Below, one piece after another: positions 1-5,135 of a DNA stretch of 6,949 nucleotides. The notes beneath the pieces are model-generated. The model made no database searches. It saw only the letters and a list, made by a program, of their open reading frames with translations, and was not told the origin of the DNA. The stretch's first letter is position 1. Each line of letters opens with the position of its first letter. The stretch is from Bacillota bacterium (GTDB taxonomy: Bacteria; Bacillota; Bacilli; Alicyclobacillales; SLC66). Where the stretch lies: the NCBI GenBank assembly GCA_021821185.1, contig JAKACU010000095.1:1-6949 (forward strand), given 5' to 3'. The translations under genes were made by a program, and so were the position numbers.

Positions 1-65
1 CGGGATTCGAACCCGCGGTCTCCTGCGTGACAGGCAGGCATGTTAGGCCACTACACCACAGCTCC
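1..65 (-). tRNA. tRNA-Asp (anticodon GTC), 3' end cut by window edge
   Basis: Read on the minus strand, the 5' acceptor strand GGAGCTG begins at 65. It is followed by a four-pair D stem (GTGT/ACAT) with the GG of the D loop, an anticodon stem CCTGC/GCAGG with loop CTGTCAC, a five-base variable loop and a T arm GCGGG-TTCGAAT-CCCG. The anticodon is GTC, which decodes aspartate. The window ends inside the 3' side of the T stem, so the last T-stem base, the 3' acceptor strand, the discriminator and any encoded CCA are not visible. The gene has its own promoter at 94-122 and may head a tRNA cluster that continues to the left. Confidence 0.95.
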
Positions 66-93
66 AGGCTCGAATCGTGTCGATCACTTTGTC

Positions 94-122
94 ATTATAG
101 CGATCGGTACGAGTCATTTCAA
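94..122 (-). promoter_or_regulatory. sigma-A promoter of the tRNA-Asp gene
   Basis: On the minus strand a -35 box TTGAAA (117-122, five of six consensus bases) is followed by a 17-bp spacer and a perfect -10 box TATAAT (94-99). The predicted start near 87 leaves a leader of about 22 nt before the mature tRNA 5' end at 65. This is the best promoter match in the window, as expected for a stable RNA gene. It lies in the 85-bp gap after the stop codon of the chemoreceptor gene. I see no terminator in that gap, so read-through from upstream is also possible. Confidence 0.85.
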
Positions 123-150
123 GTCTCAAGCTGGATTTTGTGGACGCGCC

Positions 151-1470
151 TTATTGCGCCAGTTGCTTAAGATCTTTCATCACTTGGTAGACCGTTGCGA
201 TAGAAGCGGACAACTCTTGCAATTGAGCGGCTTGTTCCTCACTGGACGCCATACCGCCTTGCGTCAAATCGGAAATCTCGCGCACCTGTTGCTGTGTTGA
301 TTCGATTCTGGCGGCAATTTCTTGTGCCGATGATTTTACCGTATCGGCCAAACGCCGGATTTCACTGGCCACAACGCCAAACCCGCGGCCTAGATCCCCC
401 GCTCGGGCAGCCTCGATAGCAGCATTTAGACCCAAAAGGTTCGTTTGCGATGCCACTTCACGAATCAAGTCATTGATTCCTTTCATCGCTTCCGATTCCT
501 CGCGCAATTGCAGCGTTCGCTGCGCGATGCGATCCGTAACCTCAGCCGCCTCTGTACCAGCTTGCGCAAGATCATGCGCCAATACATCAAGTGTGGAAAA
601 CTGTGTATCAAGTTCAATAATACCCTGACGCAGTTGCCCCTGATGATTGGCTGACGTGACAACCGTCAAGATGCCGGCAAATTTGCCTTCCATATCCGTG
701 ATTGGCGAAGCAATAGCCGTGTACTCAAAGCCAAACAACTTCGAGTCGCCCTGTTGCACATGGCGTTTTTTCTCTGCAAATGCCTTTGCGCTTACTGTTT
801 GTTGCATAGCATCTTCTTGTATCGTCGAACCAATCACGGCAGGAATATTGAATTTTTGTGAAGCACGAAGCTTTTGCAGCACACCTTGATCATCGATAAA
901 CCCAACCCATGCGTCTTCCGGCATAACGGCGATCATTTGGTTGAAAAACCACTCAAGCACTTGTTCCGAAAGTCTGCGCTCCCCAAAACCGGCCGTTGAC
1001 GCTGACCCAACGCTTGCGGCAGCGGGTGGCTCTAACAGGGACGTTGCCGCACTTTGCGACATGCCATCTTCATCACGAGATATGCGATCAAATTTGCCAT
1101 AGGCCACATCATGTTCTGCAATATGCGTCATCAACCAATTTTTTAGAAAGTTCAGCAAATCAAACGCACTCATCTTACCATTTTCAAACTGCCTCTGATA
1201 ATCTGCCGCCTCTTGCAACAGCTTTCTATGTACCTCTTTGTGCTGCGCCACATCGGGATAACCGATCTTTTCCAACGTGGCCTCCTCTGAGGAAAAATGG
1301 ACGTTCGCATACTCCATCAGTTCTTTTAAAATCTGACCGGAAGCTTCCGTGGCCCGCCCGTTTCGCATCGCTTCATACAGTCGATTAATAAGATCGATCA
1401 GGCGGGCATGCTGAGTATCCATCGCATCTATACCTGTACGGTATTGCGGTTCAAAATCAACAAAAGCCAT
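151..1470 (-). CDS. Soluble hemerythrin-domain methyl-accepting chemotaxis protein
   Basis: This 439-residue protein has three parts. Residues 1-130 form a bacteriohemerythrin domain with all seven expected di-iron ligands: H21, H58, E62 (HFSSEE), H77, H81, H116 and D121 (HIAEHD). Residues about 168-275 look like a PAS/Cache-type sensor fold of unknown ligand. Residues about 305-439 form a methyl-accepting signalling domain with the conserved hairpin tip near 347-370 ([20 protein letters not shown]). There is no signal peptide or membrane segment, so it should be cytoplasmic. The inferred role is to sense oxygen or redox state and signal to CheW/CheA. The signalling domain is short, about 11 heptads on the C-terminal side of the tip, like B. 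subtilis YfmS, and may lack methylation sites. The start is supported by GGAGGG at 1480-1485, nine bases upstream of ATG. thrC lies 107 nt upstream on the same strand. I found no good promoter in that gap. Confidence 0.9.
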   Translation of the reverse strand: MAFVDFEPQYRTGIDAMDTQHARLIDLINRLYEAMRNGRATEASGQILKELMEYANVHFSSEEATLEKIGYPDVAQHKEVHRKLLQEAADYQRQFENGKMSAFDLLNFLKNWLMTHIAEHDVAYGKFDRISRDEDGMSQSAATSLLEPPAAASVGSASTAGFGERRLSEQVLEWFFNQMIAVMPEDAWVGFIDDQGVLQKLRASQKFNIPAVIGSTIQEDAMQQTVSAKAFAEKKRHVQQGDSKLFGFEYTAIASPITDMEGKFAGILTVVTSANHQGQLRQGIIELDTQFSTLDVLAHDLAQAGTEAAEVTDRIAQRTLQLREESEAMKGINDLIREVASQTNLLGLNAAIEAARAGDLGRGFGVVASEIRRLADTVKSSAQEIAARIESTQQQVREISDLTQGGMASSEEQAAQLQELSASIATVYQVMKDLKQLAQ

Positions 1471-1577
1471 GATTATACACCCTCCAGCACGTGATCAGCG
1501 TCAGTTATCTTTTCCCTACTCTACTTTTCCACGCTCTGGACAGAAATCCTGTCTATGAGGGCCGCAAAAATAAATCT

Positions 1578-2789
1578 TTACGAATAAGCATGAATGCTGA
1601 TTTCCTGTGGCATCGTTGCAATTTGATCGATGTACTTGAGACCTGATCCTGTGTTCATGGCTAGGACGGTTTCACCGGGCTTTATCCAACCTGCCTCGCG
1701 CAGTTTTTTAACGCCTGCCAAACCTGCAGCGCCTTCGGGGCAGACATGAAAGCCGTCATTTTGTACCACGGCATAACGCTGCGCCTGGATCTGTTCGTCA
1801 CTGACTGTAATCGCAATGCCGCCTGTCTTTTGCAATACATCAAGAATCATGAAATCACCGAGTGCCTTAGGCACGCGCATGCCAAACGCGATCGTCTGCG
1901 GATTTTCCCACCGCTCTGATACAGCTTTTCCTTCAGCAAACGCACGGACAAGCGGAGCGCAACCCTCTGCCTGAACGATGGCCATACGCGGCAACTTGTC
2001 CCCGATAAAACCGAGTTCCTGCAACTCGCGAAGCGCTTTGTAAATCCCGATCACACCGGCTCCGCCGCCTGTCGGATAGACGATAACATCAGGAACAGAC
2101 CAGGAAAATTGCTCCGCAATTTCAAAACCCATGGTTTTTTTGCCTTCAAGACGATACGGTTCTTTGAGCGTTGACACATCGTACAACCCATAGGCTTTCG
2201 CTTGATGCTGTACAATTGTCCCGGCATCACCGATCGTTCCGTCAACGACGTACACCTTGGCGCCCGAAATCAGGCATTCTTTTTGCGGAGCGATTGGCGC
2301 ATCTGTTGGCATAATCACCGTGGCCTCTATACCAGCGCGCGCTGCATACAGCGCCCACGCAGCACCGGCATTGCCGTTTGTTGGGATCGCAAGTCCCGTG
2401 ACACCAAGCTCTTTGGCACGGGAAATACCGATGGAGGCACCGCGGGCTTTGAACGACCCGGATGGAAGCACTCCTTCATCTTTAGCGTACAGCGTTGTAA
2501 CACCTAGCTCTTGTGCTGTCTTTCGTAATTCGACAAGAGGCGTCATCGGTTCATTCATCGAGACAATATGGGCAGGATCAGTTACAGGCAAGAGTTCATG
2601 ATAACGCCAGAAGTTTTGCGGTCGTTTCTCCCACTCATGGCGCGTAAGCGTTTGCTTCAATGCAGCAAGGTCATAGCGGACCAAAAGTGGTGCCTGGCAA
2701 TCTTCACACACCTGTTGTATTTGTTTCGCTGAGTAAATTTTTCCACATTTTGAGCATTCAAGATGAGAAATAAAGCTAAATGGACTCAT
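1578..2789 (-). CDS. thrC: Threonine synthase with N-terminal zinc-ribbon-like segment
   Basis: A 403-residue fold-type II PLP enzyme. It should convert O-phosphohomoserine to threonine and phosphate in the cytoplasm, the last step of threonine synthesis. The N-terminus carries paired cysteines C12-x2-C15 and C28-x2-C31, a zinc-ribbon-like knuckle common in one threonine synthase subgroup. The PLP lysine is K114 in PSGSFKARG. TNGNAGAAWA (137-146) is the substrate/cofactor loop, GGGAGVIG (241-248) the phosphate-binding glycine loop, and NTGSG (379-383) the C-terminal PLP-ring contact. The start is supported by GGAGGT at 2795-2800, five bases before ATG. hom and thrB are not adjacent, so the gene stands apart from a classical threonine operon. 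Related enzymes such as cysteate synthase share this architecture, so substrate assignment rests on family resemblance. A promoter and a dyad lie upstream (2831-2871). Confidence 0.88.
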   Translation of the reverse strand: MSPFSFISHLECSKCGKIYSAKQIQQVCEDCQAPLLVRYDLAALKQTLTRHEWEKRPQNFWRYHELLPVTDPAHIVSMNEPMTPLVELRKTAQELGVTTLYAKDEGVLPSGSFKARGASIGISRAKELGVTGLAIPTNGNAGAAWALYAARAGIEATVIMPTDAPIAPQKECLISGAKVYVVDGTIGDAGTIVQHQAKAYGLYDVSTLKEPYRLEGKKTMGFEIAEQFSWSVPDVIVYPTGGGAGVIGIYKALRELQELGFIGDKLPRMAIVQAEGCAPLVRAFAEGKAVSERWENPQTIAFGMRVPKALGDFMILDVLQKTGGIAITVSDEQIQAQRYAVVQNDGFHVCPEGAAGLAGVKKLREAGWIKPGETVLAMNTGSGLKYIDQIATMPQEISIHAYS

Positions 2790-2830
2790 GACACACCTCC
2801 TGGCGAAAGCGTAGCGGACTTCATTTAAAT

Positions 2831-2860
2831 TTATCTTAATAGACTATGCTGGTAAGATAA
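2831..2860. promoter_or_regulatory. Perfect 8+8 dyad bracketing the thrC -10 box (candidate operator)
   Basis: TTATCTTA (2831-2838) and its exact reverse complement TAAGATAA (2853-2860) are separated by 14 bp. The arm centres are therefore 22 bp apart, about two helical turns, which puts both arms on the same DNA face. One arm lies in the promoter spacer and the other over the predicted thrC start site. The right arm is partly repeated directly (TAAGATAAGATAA, 2853-2865). The geometry suits a dimeric repressor. The regulator is unknown. Confidence 0.5.
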
Positions 2861-2871
2861 GATAATGCCAA
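2843..2871 (-). promoter_or_regulatory. Candidate sigma-A promoter of thrC
   Basis: On the minus strand, TTGGCA (2866-2871, five of six -35 bases) is followed by a 17-bp spacer and CATAGT (2843-2848, four of six -10 bases). The predicted start is near 2836, giving a leader of about 46 nt before the thrC ATG. The leader is too short for a T-box. The -10 box sits between the two arms of the dyad at 2831-2860. Confidence 0.55.
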
Positions 2872-2886
2872 CAGTTAGCGTGATGT

Positions 2887-2912
2887 GTAAAAACACTGCG
2901 AGAAGTGTTTAC
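2887..2912. promoter_or_regulatory. Inverted repeat overlapping the radical SAM -35 box (candidate operator)
   Basis: AACACT (2892-2897) pairs with AGTGTT (2904-2909) across a six-base centre. The flanks continue as GTAA (2887-2890) and TTAC (2909-2912), with a small register slip. Its right arm covers the predicted -35 box TTTACG (2908-2913) of the plus-strand gene, so a bound protein would compete with RNA polymerase. An RNA hairpin is unlikely because the site lies upstream of the predicted transcription start. Confidence 0.45.
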
Positions 2913-2936
2913 GCAAATCCGCCTCACGGCTATCAT
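2908..2936 (+). promoter_or_regulatory. Candidate sigma-A promoter of the radical SAM gene
   Basis: TTTACG (2908-2913, four of six -35 bases), a 17-bp spacer and TATCAT (2931-2936, five of six -10 bases) predict a start near 2943. That leaves a leader of only about 26 nt, just enough to hold the purine-rich ribosome binding site at 2953-2960. The inverted repeat at 2887-2912 overlaps the -35 box. Confidence 0.55.
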
Positions 2937-2968
2937 AAGCCTATATTCCTTCGGGGGGAGACTGTGCT

Positions 2969-4105
2969 ATGCGAAACCTCAACTTTGATGAACGCCCTAT
3001 CCTGGTTTTCTGGGAAACAACCCGTTCCTGCCTGCTCTCATGCCGTCATTGCCGTGCTGAGGCGATGGTGGAACCCGCCGTTAACGAGATGAATACAGCA
3101 CAAGGCATGCAATTTATCGAGAGTTTGACCGAATTTGGACGGCCTTATCCCGTACTGATTCTGACCGGCGGGGATATCCTGATGCGCCCGGACGCGTTTG
3201 ACCTTGCAAAACGTGCTCGCGAACTTGGTATTCCTGTCGGTTTTGCACCCAGCGTGACGCCAAAATTGACCGAACAAAACATACAAAAAATGTCCGATCT
3301 TGGCATTAAGGCAGTATCGATTAGTCTGGACGGCGCGACGGCACAAACCCATGAAACCATTCGCGGTGTTGCCGGACACTTTAAGCAAACGGTGGAGGCC
3401 CTGTCGAGGCTTGTTAAAGCAGGATTCACCGTTCAGGTTAATACTGCCGTCATGCGTGACAATGTCATGGAGTTGCCGGCCATCGTGCAGATTTTAAAGG
3501 AAACAGGCGTTTCCGTGTGGGAAGTCTTCTTTTTAATTCATGTGGGTCGCGGACACGGCGTAAAAGAGCTAAGTGCCTATGAACATGAGCAAATCGCACA
3601 CTTTTTATACGACGCATCACGCTATAATATTCATGTGCGAACGGTGGAAGGTCCGTTTTTCCGTCGTATCATTGTCAATCGCAAAGACACCATCGATACA
3701 TTCGATGATGTTTTAACGCGGTTTTCACTTGGGGACCTCTATGGTGAGTTGACTCAGGATCTGCAAAAGCGGCTCGGCGATCCTGAAGCGAATGCACTCA
3801 GTCAGACAAGCGGGACCCGCGATGGCAAGGGAATTATCTTCGTGGCTCACGATGGCACCGTGTATCCTGCGGGATTTTTACCACTGCCGCTTGGCAACAT
3901 CCTAAACGAAAAGCTGGCGGACATCTATCGCCATCACCCACTGCTCAAAAAAATCCGTGGTGCACAATTTTCCGGTCGCTGTGGGCAGTGTGAATATCGT
4001 GACTTGTGTGGCGGATCACGTGCTCGCGCGTTTGCAGCCTATGGCGATCCATTAGCGGAAGACCAAGCATGCTTTTACACGCCTACTTTGGCAAACCGGT
4101 CCTAG
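2969..4105 (+). CDS. Radical SAM/SPASM-type enzyme, NirJ/AhbD-like (TIGR04053-like family)
   Basis: A 378-residue cytoplasmic enzyme. The N-terminus has the opening DERPxLVFWETTRxC seen in AhbD/NirJ-like proteins, then the radical SAM cluster motif C21-x3-C25-x2-C28 and a SAM-binding TGGD (66-69). The C-terminus has C338-x2-C341-x5-C347-x20-C368, consistent with an auxiliary iron-sulfur cluster of SPASM/twitch type. A301 in VYPAGFLPLPLGN sits where some SPASM proteins have a further cysteine. Relatives AhbD and NirJ act on porphyrin side chains, but many members of this group have no known substrate and I cannot assign one. The start is supported by GGGGGGAG at 2953-2960, eight bases before ATG. 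The gene diverges from thrC and converges on a merR gene, overlapping it by 23 bp. sirC, two genes along, makes a tetrapyrrole link plausible. Confidence 0.88.
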   Translation: MRNLNFDERPILVFWETTRSCLLSCRHCRAEAMVEPAVNEMNTAQGMQFIESLTEFGRPYPVLILTGGDILMRPDAFDLAKRARELGIPVGFAPSVTPKLTEQNIQKMSDLGIKAVSISLDGATAQTHETIRGVAGHFKQTVEALSRLVKAGFTVQVNTAVMRDNVMELPAIVQILKETGVSVWEVFFLIHVGRGHGVKELSAYEHEQIAHFLYDASRYNIHVRTVEGPFFRRIIVNRKDTIDTFDDVLTRFSLGDLYGELTQDLQKRLGDPEANALSQTSGTRDGKGIIFVAHDGTVYPAGFLPLPLGNILNEKLADIYRHHPLLKKIRGAQFSGRCGQCEYRDLCGGSRARAFAAYGDPLAEDQACFYTPTLANRS

Positions 4106-4511
4106 CGTTTATCAGATTTTCAAGACGCGCTGTAAACTGGCGTTTCATCACATCAAGATTGTCCAGCTTCTGATTGATCGTAGACACCAAATTGTTCATC
4201 AACTCGATCGACTGGTCAAGAATACGCGCCTTCTCTTCATCAGAGGCCGCTTTGTAAGACGATTTCAGTCGATCGAGGGTATCTTCTGCATCGAGAATTT
4301 CCCGAATCTCTTTCAGAGAGTAACTTAGGTTGCCTTTCAAATGCAAGATATGCTCGAGCCTTTCTGTCGCATCCCTGCTGTACAGACGATGCCCACCGTC
4401 GGTGCGCGCAGTGGGTGACACGAGGCCGACTTCTTCATAGTAGTGCAGCGTGCGAGGCGTGATGTGCAGATGCCTTGCGACCTCCTCTACGGTCCACAAG
4501 TCTTTTGTCAT
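4083..4511 (-). CDS. MerR-family transcriptional regulator
   Basis: A 142-residue regulator. Residues 5-75 form the MerR winged helix-turn-helix: WTVEEVARHLHITPRTLHYYEEVGL is the recognition region, and GGHRLYSRDATERLEHI the wing and following helix. A long helix, about 80-135, rich in charged and hydrophobic residues, should form the antiparallel dimer coiled coil. The protein has no cysteine, so it is not a classical MerR/CueR/ZntR-type thiol metal sensor, and it has no large ligand domain. The effector is unknown. It starts 4 nt after the stop of the precorrin-2 dehydrogenase gene, with AAGGTG (4517-4522) overlapping that stop, which argues for co-transcription and perhaps translational coupling. 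Its last seven codons and stop overlap the 3' end of the convergent radical SAM gene. Confidence 0.9.
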   Translation of the reverse strand: MTKDLWTVEEVARHLHITPRTLHYYEEVGLVSPTARTDGGHRLYSRDATERLEHILHLKGNLSYSLKEIREILDAEDTLDRLKSSYKAASDEEKARILDQSIELMNNLVSTINQKLDNLDVMKRQFTARLENLINARTGLPK

Positions 4512-4515
4512 CGTA

Positions 4516-5043
4516 TCACCTTTCCTTGGGCAAATTTGCCCCCTTTTGCCGCAGCATTCCTATAAATTGGTCCGTGCCCTGCGCCACGTCGGATTCCAGC
4601 GCCTTACGCAACTGCTTTGCACGTGACGGATTGGCCCCCCTCGTAGAGATAGCAATCAGCACATCAGGCAAGGAAATGCTAGCTGGTACAATCAACGTGC
4701 ATAAAGACGGATCATCTACCACATTGACCCATTGCCGCCTTGCCTCTGCCTGTAAAGCGATGGCACGATTGACTTCGCGATCGTTGGTGGCCGCAACGAT
4801 AAGCCAGGCATTATCTCCATCGCCCTCTTTCCAAGACCGCGGTACGTAGTCAAGGACACCCATCTTGACGGCATCATGCAACTGCGCAACAAGCTGTGGA
4901 CTTACCACACGGACTGCGGCTCCTGCATGAAGCAAAGCTGCAATCTTTCGCTTGGCAACAAATCCACCGCCGGCCACTACGCACAAGCGTCCTTGCAAGG
5001 AAAGCATGGCGGCATAGTATGGCTGACTGTTGTCTTTTTTCAT
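4516..5043 (-). CDS. Precorrin-2 dehydrogenase / sirohydrochlorin-type enzyme (SirC, CysG N-terminal family)
   Basis: A 175-residue protein of the family that oxidises precorrin-2 to sirohydrochlorin with NAD+; some members also insert iron to give siroheme. It has the dinucleotide-binding segment VVAGGGFVAKRK (22-33), then VAATND (83-88). NVVDD (107-111) contains D110, which aligns with catalytic D104 of Salmonella CysG. ISTRGANPSRAKQLR (132-146) matches the conserved ISTGGxSPxLAxxLR motif. The length suits a stand-alone SirC with a short C-terminal helical part and no methyltransferase domain. The start at 5043 is preferred because YYxxMLxLxGR is typical just before the glycine loop, and an in-frame stop lies a few codons upstream. 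The ribosome binding site is poor. No uroporphyrinogen methyltransferase or ferrochelatase gene is visible nearby. Confidence 0.9.
   Translation of the reverse strand: MKKDNSQPYYAAMLSLQGRLCVVAGGGFVAKRKIAALLHAGAAVRVVSPQLVAQLHDAVKMGVLDYVPRSWKEGDGDNAWLIVAATNDREVNRAIALQAEARRQWVNVVDDPSLCTLIVPASISLPDVLIAISTRGANPSRAKQLRKALESDVAQGTDQFIGMLRQKGANLPKER
4528..4541. repeat. Perfect 14-bp palindrome just upstream of merR
   Basis: GGGCAAATTTGCCC is self-complementary over 14 bp. It lies inside the last codons of the precorrin-2 dehydrogenase gene (encoding part of GANLP), about 17-30 bases before the merR start. Roughly 0.4 such palindromes are expected by chance in a window this long, so its position rather than its existence is what merits a note. 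It has no spacer, so it would make a poor RNA hairpin. Confidence 0.3.
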
Positions 5044-5072
5044 GAGCTTATTGTAACATGCATGATTGTTCG

Positions 5073-5101
5073 TTTATAAGAGCAAAAAAGAGCCCACACA
5101 A
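5073..5101 (-). promoter_or_regulatory. Weak candidate promoter for the sirC-merR transcript
   Basis: On the minus strand TTGTGT (5096-5101) is followed by a 17-bp spacer and TATAAA (5073-5078, five of six -10 bases). The predicted start is near 5066. The -35 match is poor beyond TTG, and the element overlaps the terminator at 5084-5112. The terminator just upstream implies that sirC-merR needs its own promoter in this short gap, and this is the best candidate I see. Confidence 0.3.
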
Positions 5102-5112
5102 AGATGAGCTCT
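5084..5112 (-). terminator. Rho-independent terminator of the yhgE/pip-like gene
   Basis: On the minus strand AGAGCTC (5106-5112) pairs with GGGCTCT (5089-5095) across a ten-base loop, giving seven pairs including one T-G wobble. A run of six T follows directly (5084-5089). It begins 23 nt after the stop codon of the YhgE/Pip-like gene and separates that transcript from sirC-merR. Confidence 0.75.
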
Positions 5113-5135
5113 GCTATGCGCTGCTGCCTGCCCTT

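Noticed and set aside
996..1388. Plus-strand open frame opposite the chemoreceptor gene
   Set aside because: It lies wholly antisense to a well-supported gene, lacks recognisable domains and has the scattered His/Ser/Arg-rich composition of a reverse-strand shadow.
1539..1553. GACAG-AAATC-CTGTC inverted repeat downstream of thrC as a terminator
   Set aside because: The stem is only five strong pairs and no T run follows on either strand, so it does not support termination. It may be nothing.
1471..1577. Promoter for the hemerythrin chemoreceptor, including a sigma-D motility promoter
   Set aside because: No -35/-10 pair with acceptable spacing and no TAAA-N15-GCCGATAT-like element was found. 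Co-transcription from thrC remains possible.
2202..2601. Plus-strand open frames opposite thrC
   Set aside because: They overlap each other in different frames and lie antisense to a conserved PLP enzyme, with no recognisable motif.
2790..2842. T-box or other riboswitch in the thrC leader
   Set aside because: The predicted leader is under 50 nt and has no T-box sequence or terminator hairpin.
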